A stretch of DNA of 64,000 bases, taken from Cadophora sp. MPI-SDFR-AT-0126 (lineage: Eukaryota > Ascomycota > Leotiomycetes > Helotiales > Ploettnerulaceae). The notes under the pieces were generated by a model. The model was not told the origin of the DNA. It ran no database searches and saw only the letters and a list, made by a program, of their open reading frames with translations. The stretch's first letter is position 1. Every line of letters begins with the position of its first letter. Position numbers and translations under genes: made by a program. Positions 1-12,460 of the stretch are shown piece after piece. The stretch is taken from contig JAGMVK010000026.1 in the NCBI GenBank assembly GCA_020747065.1, forward strand, positions 496,001-560,000. The letters are read 5' to 3'.

Positions 1-604
1 CTCCATCCACGTGATTTTTTGTCAAGATTGTTGGTTATGGAGACATTATGGTAGAAATGAGAGATCATTGCATGAGGTGTCCTACGAGAGATATCGTCCG
101 AATGACCGCGAGAGAAGTTAAGGTCCTGGAGATAAGCAGGGTTTGAAGAAACACGCGGGTACCACGTGACTCTCTGTCATTCAAAGCCAGTTGATTGATG
201 AAGACGGAGATCTCGAAACAGTCAAGATTCCCAAACGAACGGCATTCTACAGCTAATCATGAGTGGAGTTTAATTCCACAGTCAAAGCATCCGGGATGCT
301 TTAGTGCGCATGCTTCCTAAGGAGCGAATACCTGGCTTTGATGGATCTAGTTCAACCTCATCTCATCCCATCCTTCTCGGACATCTCTGGATTGCCAATA
401 GCATCACATCCAAACAATAACGGTCCAGTCAATTGAAGTGGAAGGTCAAGCTTGTACTCATTAAGTACACCAATATATCCCTAATCTCCCGCTCCTTAAT
501 CTCATACTGTTGAAACATGAATCTCGTCAGCCTCATCCGCTTCACACTTGAAGAAGTCCTGAATAATGTAAGTCCAAGAATAGAAATCTAGACAAAGGGC
601 AAAC
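1..604. other. gene-free stretch
   Basis: I see no convincing coding sequence, RNA gene or repeat here. It lies upstream of the formamidase pseudogene and may contain its former promoter. An ATG at 517 opens a short reading stretch to a possible GTAAGT donor at 568, but nothing recognisable is encoded. Confidence 0.5.
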
Positions 605-1218
605 TTGACAGATGAGACCATAGTTATATCCATTGAGGAACATGGTAAGGCAAATGGTCACAGCCTCCTCATTCTCGCCGACCGTCCAACATCGTTCCCC
701 GGCACCAAGCCCGACTCTCACATCGCCGGTTGGGCTCCCATCAATCACAGACTTCTCGATACTTCCATTTCTACAACTCGCCCAATTCGTTGAGCTAGAT
801 GATCCAGCACGCACTGTCAAGCATCCCGCCCATCTCGATGCTGTCGTTGCTGCATCCAACACCTACAGAATACACATGCGTTTACAGACAAGTATATTCT
901 GCTTGTGCATAGCTGTGGTGCTGCTCTAGTATTTCAAACCGCCATCAAAGCAGGTATCGAGCCTCCAGCTGGAGATCTCGGCATCGAGGGGATCTTTGAT
1001 CTGGTTAAATTGATGGTTGACTACCAAGATATCGCCATGTACCAATACTTCACCGAGAGTGCCTTCTGTGGGGACGAATCTGCGCGGAAATCTGCAAGTT
1101 CCTCGACTCAAACTAGTGAGTCTGGGCGTTGGTGGGTAGAAATCAAAGTCGTGGCCCTGGCGCAGAGTGATGAGCTCGTGGATGTTTCTCTGGAAGAGGT
1201 GATGTTGGCTATCTAGGA
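605..1218 (+). pseudogene. kynurenine formamidase-like pseudogene (frameshifted)
   Basis: This is a broken alpha/beta hydrolase resembling fungal kynurenine formamidase (BNA7 type), the enzyme that hydrolyses N-formylkynurenine in tryptophan breakdown. Pieces of the family appear in order but in three different plus frames. At about 720-765 is IAGWAPINHRLL, matching the family's IAGxASINYRLS segment. At about 795-855 is DDPARTVKHPAHLDAVVAA. From about 855 is IQHLQNTHAF, then YILLVHSCGAAL, which carries the nucleophile motif, then LGIEGIFDLVKL. A late piece, VVALAQSDELVD, follows before the stop at 1214-1216. No GT-AG intron explains the frame changes near 770-795 and 853; both look like small indels. 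The N-terminal oxyanion-hole HGG motif was not found. Frames and motifs are seen; the family assignment is recognised; loss of function is inferred. A sequencing error is the alternative. Confidence 0.7.
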
Positions 1219-2310
1219 ATGATTCCCAGCATTACACTTCAGGGAACAAAAGCTGTTGCAATTTAATTGACGGAAAAGCATGATGATATATGGAGAGAAG
1301 ACGGGAAGGAGACAATTGCAAGTCGGTTTTACCTAGTGTTTGAAGCTGCTGCGTGCGGTAGAAGTCTGGCTAGGCAATGAATGCAGACGCTGATTAGTTG
1401 AAAGGCAACTGATCTCCAACAGCTCCAAGTTCGAATGAATTTTAGGCTGCAAGCAACACAAACATTGAGTTGAGGGGAGCGGCTGGGGGTTGACAAGGGT
1501 GGGTCTGATCCTTGTTACGGGCCGCTTTGATCGGCATTCGGAACGTACGATTGTAGTATCTATTCCAATTAGAATTCGGAAAAAGGCCCCATTCCACTCA
1601 GAAGAAGTGTCGCTGTTACTACCCAATTTTTATTTTTTTATTTTAAATAAAAAAAAAGTTCGTTCTTACAATTTCTCGTTGCTCTACAATTCGTTTCATG
1701 AAGGGGATGAATTTGGTGTCAAGATGATATCGTAGACTGGGACCCTGGACAAGGAGGGAGGCAGTGTCAGTGTCAGCCACAGTCCAATTTTAAAAACCAA
1801 CAACTTCGCCCTCAACTTGCAAATGAGGCAGCAAAATTTCCAGGTCCTCCCTGCTAGATTCACCAGAGTCAGAAGTAGGAGCGACGGGAGGTTGTGAGTC
1901 GGAGTCGGTTCATTTCAGCAACCCCTCCTGTTCCGTCTTTCAGCGTCCCCGTAAACTCACTCATTCTACCACCTCAATCTTATCGAGAGACGGGCGCTTC
2001 TTTAATTGATTGATCTTGCCGCTGGCTGTCATCGACTCGCCTTCCAATACCACCAGTACATACGGGCACCTATCGAGCGTACAGCCTTGTTGGACAGTAC
2101 TACGGCTGGCTTCCGGCCTTCAGCCTTGTCTTCCGCCAGACCCACGACAAACGGAACGATCCGCCACTAGCTCTATTGCTCCATTTCTCCCCCAAGCTCT
2201 GTTCCCTTCTCCAGCTGTTTATCTTCAACTCACTTCAGTCTGGAACAATCTCAGTGTACTCGGCAATTCAACACTTCAAGTTTGCCAGTATCCAATTTTT
2301 GAGCACCTAA
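1219..2310. other. intergenic region with AT palindrome and pyrimidine-rich leader
   Basis: There is no supported gene. An 11-bp inverted repeat with a 1-nt spacer lies at 1633-1655 and is pure A/T. From about 1920 to 2310 the plus strand is C/T rich, as expected for the promoter and 5' leader of the gene starting at 2311. Confidence 0.5.
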
Positions 2311-5300
2311 ATGGATCCCTTCGATCCCTTCGATTCAGACTTCGAGGGGGAGGACTTAGAGGACGAGGCGCATTACCAGTTGGATTATAACCACAATGTT
2401 CTGCGACGCGGCAGACAACCTCTAGGACTCGCCAGAAATTATGTGCCGCGCTGGAAGCCTGTTCATGCCATTCGGGAATTTTATCAGAATTGGTAAGCTT
2501 TCTATGTAATATTCGTGAATAGCTTGTACAGTGGCATCCAGGCGTTTCTTCAACAGCTGCATGCCTTCTATTCTCCACGTAGTTCTTTTTGATCGCCACA
2601 CTACCTCTATAAAACCTAGACCTAGCTATTCTATTGTCATATGCTAACGTATCTCCTCTTTAGGAAGGATGCCATTGTTGAAACTGCTGGATTGCAACAA
2701 CACGACTTCGAACCTCTTGTCAAGGGCTTTGAGAAGGATGTCTACATTGTCGAGGCACGCCATCCTACCACTGGTAAACTGCTTGGATTCATTCGCTTCA
2801 AAGATGGTGTGCTCGAGTTTACCAATTTTGGTGCACAGTTGAGCCGTCGCGCCCTTGAAATTGGCGAAACCAGCAAGTGGGGCAATCGTGAAGCAGCCGG
2901 TACACATGGAGAGGGATTTAAGGTTGGATCTCTAGTCATGGTCCGAGAAGGGTACAGAGTCCAGTACGAAGCCTCAAAATTTCGTTGGACGATGAAGTTT
3001 GGAGGCAGAGATCAAACCATGCTCTATTGTTTCCTTAGCGATTTGAAAGACACCACCCTCCAGAAACACATGGATGCATATGAAAAGAAGGTAGCGAAAG
3101 GAAAGCCTAGGGAATTGAAGAACAATATCTGGGAAGATGTTACAGTCCGGATCGGCAAAATTCGTGGGCATGGCCTCAAAATTGAGAAGGAAGACTTTGA
3201 GAAATGGATTAAGGTCTCCATCGATTTGAATCGTCCGTCAAAAATGATCCATACAGCTCACGGCAGTCTCATTTTGGACCTCAATTATGGCGACAAGATT
3301 TTTCTCAAGGGCTTACTACTGGAAGGAAAGTCTTCTGGTAAACCATTCAAGTTCGGCTACAACCTTCGACAAGGGGACGTCAACCGTGACCGAGAAAGAC
3401 TCATCGACCCAGCTGAGGAGGCAAAAGTCCTCGCAGAAATCTGGACAGAAGCCATTCAGTTGGAAGAAGCTATCGAGAAGGAGTGGGTAGCAATGCTCCG
3501 AGAGGATAAGTACGCCGACGTCCACGGAGTCGAACAATACATATCCAAAGACGCCGCAGCTAAGATATGGCAACATCTTCTGAAACTTGATGTGTCAGGC
3601 GAATGTTTTTATTATGAAAGCAAGAATAGTGATAGAGTAAGTCTTATTCTCCGATGAAATCTGATTTGTGCTGACATTTGTGCAGGACGTTGAGATAATC
3701 AGAAGAAGCTTAAAGAAGAGACCCGAACAGCTGATTTCCCAAGTCTGGGATCCGCTCCGGAAATATGGACTTGTACGAACGCCAAGAGAGCAGCAATGCT
3801 ACTTGCTAAATCAGGCTCCTCGGACACAGAGCCCACCAACAGCGTACTCGTTGGGTGTGGAGCGAGCGCTAAAAGCTGCTCTGGCTATGGACTCGAGAAC
3901 CAAAGAATTGAACTTGATCTTCAAGTCAGGAATCAAGACTGACCTTGACTTACTCCTTGATGGCCGCGACCTCCAGATCAATGATAAGTGGCTAGATTTC
4001 GAAAACGGCCATCGACGTGCGCCTTGTTGGCTTTCGCGGCAGGCAGGCAGAGAATGTTTTGATGCGGATCATTTCTCTTGCGACCACATCGTCAGGGACT
4101 TATACGAGCTGGTATTGGGTGAGTTAAAGAGACACGGGAATGTTGGCTCCGAGAAATTATCTGAGTCCAACAGATCCCTTCACCAAAGATTGTGCGAGAG
4201 TTTTCGTCAGATGCCAATCATGGTTGAGTCTAAAGCTGGCACGGTCTCGGAGACGATTGCAGTGTCATGGACAGACTTGGATGGAGATGTGCTAGCCAGA
4301 TTGTACGGCTTAGATCCCAAATTTCGGGTAACCCTTCATCGAGAAAGCACATGTTCCAGCAAGAGAAATGATCTAATTTTATCAGGTACGTGATCCCCCT
4401 TCTGTCCACATTGCGATCACTTCAAGCATCCCTGTACATTAACTTACACGAACTTCTAGAAGAAGTCGAAAATGAAGTAGGTGGCCGGCCCAACAGCCCT
4501 ATTAACGACGACTATTGTATATGTGGCTGTCCTACAAAGGTGGTGTCTCGAAAGGACTCCCGCGTAACTTTTTGCGGATTGAATTTAGACGAAGCCTACT
4601 TTCCCATGGTCTCCCGAAACGAGTTCCAAGCATTCTTCGGACTCGCTCCCAAATCTTTGAAGCCAGAAAGGGTCCAGGTCGCAGTCGGTCAGCCCGAAAC
4701 AATGACTAGTTTCGCTACTCCGCAAAGAACTTCGGCCAGGAAGAGGGATACTTCCGTTGTAAAAGACGACTGGGATATCTCTGACATGGGAGATCTCTAT
4801 GGTGTAAGCGATGACGATGAACCGCCTGCGGCTAAGATGCCCGCCTACTCTCCATTGCCACCATCAGATCGTAACTCTGGAAATGAAGGCCGTTTGTCTG
4901 CGAGACTTTCCCGTCGCCCCCTCACTCCTCTCGCACCTCTTTTTGATTCTTCAAGGCCCAAATCAGCAAGCTACGCAGCTGTGGAGACCGAGCAATTCCG
5001 CGTAGGTGTCGCTCGCTATTACTTAATATCTGACACTTGGTTGACAACTTCTAGGGCGAAGATCAATCCTTTGAAGCAAACATCGAAGAAAAAGAGCACT
5101 TGATAGTAGCTCTCAAAGCAGACATAAAGATTCTGTCTTCTCAACTCACAGAAAGGGAGCTAGAATTAGAGTCTTTGAATCTGAAGCTACAATCGCAGAG
5201 GGAAGCCGCCCTAGCCAGCCAAGAGCAACAAAATAACAGCATGGAAGAAGAGATCTCGCAACATCAGCTGCAATTGGAAGCCAAAAACCAACTTCTCCGA

Positions 5301-6011
5301 CACACTCAAGAAAGTCTTCAGGCTAGCGAGCAGAAGCGCATCGAGCTTGAGAAATACCTTGCAGAGATTCTCGAAACAAGGCACTCTTTGAAAGAGCAAC
5401 TTGACGACAAGACTGAGGAATTACTGCAAGCAAATTCTGAGAACGAGAATTGGGCCGGCCAGCTCGAGGCTGCAACAGTAGAGTGTTTAGCCCAGATCCG
5501 TCGCATTGATGAAGATACTGCGAAAATCAAGAAATTAAATCAGAATCTTCAGACCGCTAATGAGGACCTCCAACTTCGACGAAAGGAAATCGAGGACTTG
5601 AATGCAAAAGTTGCAAGCTTACAACGTGGCGAGCTGGTTGGCGGTGAGCCACTCGATACTCGCGCCTCTGAGATCCAGCGCCTACAAACCGCCAATGATC
5701 AGCTCCGCGCCCAAAGACGAAGTCTGAAGGATAGCATCAGCGATCTTGAGCGTCGATTACGAGAAGCAGAGGAGGCATACGATACTCAACTTCGACTCGC
5801 TGCTGAAACTGCCAGAAGACGGGATCGGCGCCTGTCCTCGATCAGATCCAAGAGCGAGAGAGGTGATAGCATCGCTCCAATCACACCGAAAAGAGAGCGT
5901 GATGACAATGACGACGATGAATTTGGCCCACCTACTCCAACGTCTCGTGGCTCAAAAAGAGCTCGCGTCAATGTCCGTGACGAAGATGCCATCGACTTGA
6001 CTGATGAGTGA
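2311..6011 (+). CDS. GHKL (HSP90/MORC-like) ATPase with coiled coil and SIM-like tail
   Basis: Five exons fit in phase: 2311-2492, 2664-3636, 3686-4385, 4460-5001, 5055-6011 (1117 residues). The N-terminus has a Bergerat-type ATP-binding fold: the N-box EFYQNWKD at 56-63 (Glu56, Asn60), a G1-like region FTNFGAQLS at about 113-121, GETSK at 128-132, and the G2 box GTHGEGFKVG at 140-149. The usual G1 Asp (DxGxG) is not seen, so the catalytic state is uncertain. The middle region holds a small Cys cluster, CICGCPTK, encoded near 4518. The last exon encodes about 200 residues of heptad-rich coiled coil. After it come a basic stretch, GSKRARV (a possible nuclear signal), and the terminal IDLTDE, which matches a SUMO-interacting motif. 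The ATPase, coiled coil and tail together resemble MORC proteins in architecture only. A nuclear, chromatin-linked ATPase is inferred. The gene ends convergent with the fungalysin gene. Confidence 0.8.
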
Positions 6012-6719
6012 ACACTTCAGGCATTACACCCATCGACACTCACCGAAACTTCGGAATTATTGTGAGCATACCAACATGAGAATTTCTTTCTCAGGATTGA
6101 TCTCCAATTTCCGGCGCCGGCCATGCCTCGTGCAGCTTCTGCTTCCCGATATGGAAGGACCGATTGTGACCCTTGAGTTCGCCAACACAGAATCAAAGCG
6201 GACATTCCTAGGCGGCCATTATTCGGAACCAGCAAACATTATCGGTCTCTGCCAACTCCAGATATCCATCCAGGCACGTCAACTGACTCGGCTCTCTGCC
6301 CCTGAAAGGCTTGCCCACAGACTAAAAAGTGTGAAACTTTCCAGTCTAACAGATCTACTCGAAACATCGAAAGGTCCATGAGACTGGGAGCTTCCATAGA
6401 ACAAAATACAGAGACTTCACCAATTTCTTTTCTTCCGTGATCTTTCATGTTCTTGTGGGCTCTCTGCCAAAGAAATATCATTTCCTTTCTTACTGACCTT
6501 CTCCCTTCTTGGAAGCTTTCGCGCTCAAAGGGTGACAGTTTGAAGGAGGATTTTACACCAATGCAGATGATTCTGTGTAGATCAAGATAATTCAGATGAA
6601 GACGAGGGGTTCACGCAAGAAATTTGAACAAGTGTCATCAATCGCTTCATTTTTAGACATTACACTACCCCATGTTTTACTTTTGTGTACGTTCATTTCT
6701 CATCGAGATCCAGCATCAC
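6012..6719. other. convergent intergenic region
   Basis: This is 3' flank shared by the GHKL gene (plus) and the fungalysin gene (minus). Reading frames up to 125 codons cross it but show no family features and overlap the expected untranslated regions. Confidence 0.5.
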
Positions 6720-8940
6720 CTAATTATCGCTAGGGATACATCCGCAAGCGGAGCTAACTCTCGACACCACATTACCCGCACAGTTCGACGTCAGATATGG
6801 CTTCACCACACTGACATCCGTGACAACTGTCTTCGTGAAATTCGTGCAGAAAGCCTGGGACTCAGCCAATCTCCCAACAGGGGTCGTAGCACGCAGAGCA
6901 CGCAGACAATTATCAGCACTACATCCACAAACGCCATTGGGCAAATTGTAGCTATCGACTCTGGACAAGTGTTCATTGGGATCCGCTGAGCGCTTCGCAT
7001 CAGCGCCGAGACCACGTTTGGCAAATGCTTTCCAGATGAGACAATGGTTCTTGCCTCCAGTGAGAGCCTTATCGGCATCGAGGATGGCGTCGCGGGCGTT
7101 GATGAAGTTGGGGCGGCAGGGTTGCAGCTTCATGCCGTCGACCACTAGTTGCATGGCCAGGAAGCGACCGTCTGTTGGGACGCCGTTGACGAACTTGGGT
7201 TGTCTATCGTCGGTGATGCCGTATTCGTCGATCAGATTCCACATGACTTCGTAGAGCATGGTGGCCCAGATTGTACCGATAAAGTGGACCAGGGTACTGT
7301 TGTTGGCGGTTGAGTACACCATGGGATTGGTCTCCTTGCTGGTTGAGTACAGGTATGTTCTGATTCCAGATGGACGAGCGCGGACCCAATCACCCATTGG
7401 ATAGTCGGTATCTCTTGTGTCTGAGGTCTTCATGTGGATAGCAATAGCCATGAAGTCACTCCATCCCTCACCCATTCCACCGCCCTCGGTGGTACCTAAG
7501 CATCCACCATTCAAAGCCCCACCAGTGAGCCGGTTGGAAAGGCCGTGAGTGTACTCATGAATTACTACACCGGCATCGAAACTGCAGTCGCGAAGAGGTA
7601 GAGTGTAGTTCCAGATATACATTCTCATTCTTGGAACTTGGCCGTCGATTGGAGTAGCGAAGTTAGCGTTGTTTATTCCGCTACCGTCTTGAGCATTCAA
7701 GGTGACGGGATCACCTCCCAGACCGCCCTTGCCGTTGTTGTTCGCTTGGAAGTTTCCCGCTACTTCGTTGAAGCCAAGGACATAGAGCAAGTCATGGTAC
7801 ATGTTGGAGGTGTAGAACAGCTGAGTGACGGAGGCATTGGCATACGTCTTGGGATCGGCTGCATTGAGGTCCAAGTCGTACTCAAAGACTAAGTCTTGCT
7901 CATATGGCCTGTAGTCGTTGATGAACGCAGCATCACCTTCCCAGTTCGCTTGGGCATTTCCGTTATTGCCACGGGTGGTGTTGAACGTGGTGAACCCGGT
8001 TCCGTGCCAGGTGAACTCAGAGGCCTTCGGATCCCAAGGGTCAGTCTCAATAGTCCTATCTCCACGGCTGGGGTCATTTGTCTTCCATGGGCTAATACGC
8101 GGATCAGTATTTTTCGAAGACAGGCTCGGACAGTGCACTCACTAGACAGTGTAGGATGCTTCTGACACGTAGTCAACAACACCAAGAACTCTTTGAGGGC
8201 TAACAGCATCGACGTAAGACAACAGCCAGTTGTCACCAATGTCGGTTTCAACTCTCCAGGAGAGGGTCAACGTATTTCCGGTTTGAATGTAGACTAGATT
8301 AGCCTTGGGGTCCGAAAGTGCTCCAGATGAACCGGTGATGGTGTATTGCTCGACTTCGGCTTCTGGTACCGCCTCAGCAGCATCAGCAGCGACATCTAAC
8401 TGAAGGATGCTTGAAGCTCCGCGGAGAGCAACGACTGGGTCGACTTGGTCCCGTTTGGTCAATGGACTTTCGGCCGGAAGTGTTCCAGTGAAGAAAGAGC
8501 TTCCGTAGGAGAATACCGACCCATCTTTCGCAACCTAGTGAGGTTAGAAGGCATCCGGTTGATTCTTGGAGAACGGCACCTACGTTCACATTGATATCAG
8601 CAGTATCAATGTCTATACCGTGCACGGTTTGCTTGAAGGTGACATGTCCGACTCCGTTTCCGGATACATAATTGCTCACCAAGCGGAATTCTGCGTTTGG
8701 AAATTTCGACCTCACAAGGGTTGTTGCAGTGTCAACATAAGTGGGCTTGGTGAAAGCTCGGAAAGCAGGCTGTTGCTCTTCGATAACAACGTTGTTTGTG
8801 TACGAAGCACCAACTCCCAGCTTATAGGCTGTGAGGTCTACAGTTCTCTTTTGGAGACTTCTGGGCGAAGATGTGTGCGAATGTCCGAGGACATTTGCAG
8901 CGAGTAGAGTCGCAATTGCGGTCTGAGAAGCGAGACGCAT
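6720..8940 (-). CDS. extracellular metalloprotease, fungalysin (peptidase M36)
   Basis: This is a secreted zinc endopeptidase. Three exons (8940-8584, 8534-8143, 8091-6720) give 706 residues. A hydrophobic signal peptide spans about residues 1-19, followed by the inhibitory prodomain (FTP type) and a KR site near residue 32. The mature domain begins after the junction that produces YPWKTNDP, a conserved fungalysin segment. The zinc site is HEYTH at 428-432, with the third ligand Glu near 458 in [11 protein letters not shown]. Typical fungalysins are about 630 residues and end shortly after RVDSY. This one continues about 65 residues with a Cys-rich module containing [13 protein letters not shown] and SACGCI. 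The start is the only ATG preceding a signal peptide. It likely digests host or substrate protein; that role is inferred from the family. Confidence 0.95.
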
Positions 8941-10970
8941 CGTGAAAGCGAAACCAAGTTCAACTGCGGACAGGTAAAAATTGAGGACTATCCCAACGAA
9001 AAAGTATTCCCATCACTCTCTTCTTATACAAGAAGCATATTTACAAATAATCTCCTTCCCGACATCGACACGGACAATTTTGAGCCGCGAAAGGTTGTAC
9101 CAAGCCACGATATGCATCCTAACATTCTTTCCCAAGTTCCCTCGGTTTGTCAGCTTCCTCATGAAGGCTGGCGGTGCAGGAGCCAAGAGAGATAATGCTC
9201 ATCTGATGGTATCAACGAAGTCGACGGACATGTAAGAAATGAGGTTGGGAGCCTCGCCAAGTACTTTCGCGATAACCTATTTACTACCTGCTCCATTCAT
9301 CGTAGTCATCCTCCACGAATCATCCAGAAGCAGCCCTTCTCCAGGACCATCCCCAATTACCCCCTTGCCGATCAGGGTAGAATAGCGCAAGCTTCATCCC
9401 ACTCCTGAGATCGTTCATGCTTAAGCGACAGGCTAGAGTATTATCCGAGGGAGATCGTGCCTCTTACCCCTGAGTTGCCAAGAGGGGGGCCAATTGAGGC
9501 AACTGTGAAAGTTCAGACGACAAGCAGATAACATATATACCCCTCAGTCAGCTGCAGGACCAAGTCCAATAGTCGCAAGCGTGCATGCTAAGTTGCAGCG
9601 GAGGATGGTGGCCAAGCTTTTGATGTCTCGGCAGCTCCCTTTTTAGGCAGGAGACTACCGGTGTAAGCGCTCCCATGGGGCACATTCCTTTGGTCCTCGG
9701 ACTCTTTGTAAACACAGGGAATAAAATAGGGTTTTTTGACAAAGAAATATGTCATGAATCACTACTTTTATCCTGGTGAAGCAGAAGCTTTCGTTTTCGC
9801 ATCTCCTAGCTCGGTATGCGTTGCGACTGGATTAGCAATACACGAACTAGATCCTTGGCAGTCGATCAAAAACGACTTGAGAACGCGCGGGGAAGGTGGG
9901 GGACGCTGGAAATAGAGTAAAGATTCTGGCATCTTCAGGGTCGTTATTTTACGAGGTTAGGAATCTTTTATGACTGATAAGCTGGCACAAAGGCGGGTTG
10001 CAACATCTCGAATACCGAATGGCATAGAGCGGTCTCTTTGCGATAGACTTAGCATTTTTGCATCACAAGAAGTAATCAGAATTAATGCACGACATCTCGG
10101 CATACGCACTAGCTTTGATTTTCTGGCCATTCACCAGAAAAGAAATGGGGGCCGAAGGCGGGGTGCGATCCAAGGGTAAACAATCACGTGTCAAGTCTCG
10201 GAATCCACGTCAGGGATTGAAACGTACTTTACTTCATAACGAACGTATGATGAACCTGATATCTGCTCTTAACTGATTCAAAAGTTCAAAGCCTTTATTT
10301 TGTCCAGCTCAAATATTGATGTTGTGCTACTCAGGTAAAGAGGTCCCATGCTCATCATGAAGTGCACGCGCTTAAGCTTAATTCGGGCTGAGTTCTTCTT
10401 TAATTGCTGCTTTGTAACCTATATTATGCAGGATTTCTTGAGTATGTGAGGAAGCGTGGCGGACCTAAGCCCGTCTGGTACATATCTATAGCTCTGCAAA
10501 GTCGAGATTCGGGGTGGACAGCATGTGAGTGACATCGACGCTTGACTTAAGTATTCGCTGCGAGCAGTCCAATTTCGAGCCATTATTGACTTGCACCGAA
10601 ACGGACGAAATTCATTTGTCTACAAGTATTGAATCTCATGTTCTGTGGGTTGGTTTTTGACTGGGTAATTGTTTTCCTTCCTCTGTGTTTACCAAAACTC
10701 GCTTAATTTGGTTAAAAACGGGGGTGGGGTCAATGCGGGGTCAAGAGCATCAAAGACCAGTGACGTCGTCTTCGTACGTACTTCGGCGAAGAAAAAATAC
10801 CTGTGTAATTAGTTCATCTTCTAATTCGGACTCTCCATGATCTTAGATGCGGGAATGGATTGCACGATACCCATCTACGGAACCCAATACACTCGTTCAT
10901 AATAAGCAATAACTTCTGATATGAAATGCTAGCTAGTGCTTAGTTATGCCCAGGTAGTAAAACAGGCTTC
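8941..10970. other. gene-free stretch
   Basis: About 2 kb between two minus-strand genes. It contains the fungalysin promoter, with a TATA-like TATAAG (minus strand) near 9024-9029, about 85 bp before the start. No other gene, RNA or repeat is supported; short reading frames have no family features. Confidence 0.5.
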
Positions 10971-12460
10971 CTAACTGGTATCAGAAACCGTCTCATCGCT
11001 TTCTGTCTGATTCGAGTCGCTCAATCCTATCATCTCACCATTTTCAATCTCATCTCCAGCCTCGTCGCCTCCCTTGCTCTCTTCAGAGCATTCTTCCTCT
11101 TCTGACTCATCCCCTTTCCTATCACCCATCCCTTCTTCACCTTTCCTCTCCATCTCCTCAATCTCCTCCAAAACCGCCTCCTTCCCCACCCACCTAAAAA
11201 TACTCGCCATTCCCCTCGCACTCCTCTTCCGATCCTTCGTAGCCATCACCGTAACCAAATTCTCCACCAGCGCCAGATCCCTATTTCCACCCCAGAAAAG
11301 ATCCAGCTGGAACCATCTCTGTATCAGCTTCTGAATTACCAGCCCGAAGATCGCGGCTTCTTCGTCTTCTTGTACGGAGAAGATCTTGGGAAGGTCAAGA
11401 AGATCTTGTTCTAGGATGTCTGCGAGTGAGTATGCGATGTTTCGCTTTCCTGGGATGCGGCCGATGGGGCTGTCTTTGATCAGGTGCCATCGGTTGTGTC
11501 GAGGCTTTTTGTAGGTTTGGGAGAATGTCTGGAGTTTGCGCCTGTTCTCAGAAAAGGGTGCCGTTTTCGGATCTTGCTGGAATCTAGCACTCCAAATAGG
11601 GGCTCTTTGGATGGTGTAAAAACGTGATTGGATAGATCGCCCGTGTTTAGGTAAGTACGTAGATTGTCGTTCTTGAGTTTGCCGGTGAGTGCGTAGCCGC
11701 GGACAAGATCGACCATTTCCATAGGGTTGAGGCAACATGATGTGGCGATAGTGTGGATGAGTCCGTACGTTGGGCTTCTTTGACCTTTGTCCGGAATCTC
11801 GCCTTCAAGGACCTCGCTGTAGTGCTCGGACTCGGCATCAAGCTTTTGTTGTAGGTCGATGAAGAAGTCTATGTCTGGTAAAGTCCACATCTTGACTTTC
11901 TCCGCTCTTTCATACTCGCCCGCTTCAATGAATGCAGCTCGGACTGCGATTCCGTAACGGGCGTAATAGACGCTCTTGTTTAAGTTTAAGATCTTGTCTA
12001 TGATGGCGAAGACGTCATTCGTCTGGACCTGGAGGAATGGCTTCCTGGATGCGACCTCATGGTCAAAATTCACAATGATCTCGTGGCATTCTTGTTGCAA
12101 TAGTACCAAATCGCCTGGACTTATACGGTAGAAACAATTTGGGTGGTCTGGATCTTCATTAATTCCCAAGGACCTCGGATCGCGCGAATTGAGAAGGGCT
12201 TGGACTGCAATCCTGTATTTTTGCCAAGTACGGCCGCCGATTGGAGAGAGATTGCAATCCTGGCTATTGATGCCTGACTCTACAGCTTGTAGCCTGTGTT
12301 GGAGATCCTCCGTCCAGTGTGTCCAGTAAAGGTCCCATTCGACTTGACCTGGCGACTGCATGTCGTGTAAATGCATTCTCATTTCGCTGAGCGTATCGGA
12401 AGGGTCAGCGATGCCTGGCTGTGTCCTACTGTCTGAGTCAGAGAGCATATTATTCTCCAT
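10971..12460 (-). CDS. hypothetical protein with acidic tail
   Basis: I do not recognise the family. Two open segments in different frames join through a candidate 47-nt intron (11577-11623, donor GTTTTT, acceptor TTCCAG), giving exons 12460-11624 and 11576-10971 and 480 residues. The start is the ATG at 12460 (MENNMLSD); the frame stays open upstream but has no earlier ATG. The N-terminal two thirds are globular and probably helical, including WDLYWTHWTEDLQHRLQ. The last 50 residues are very acidic and Ser-rich (SEEEECSEES). There is no signal peptide or membrane segment. The donor is weak, so a frameshift could instead separate the two parts. The long intergenic spaces on either side give no functional hint. 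Confidence 0.55.

Noticed and set aside
6004..6381. 125-codon plus frame overlapping the end of the GHKL gene
   Set aside because: Overlaps the end of a well-supported gene in another frame and extends into its 3' untranslated region.
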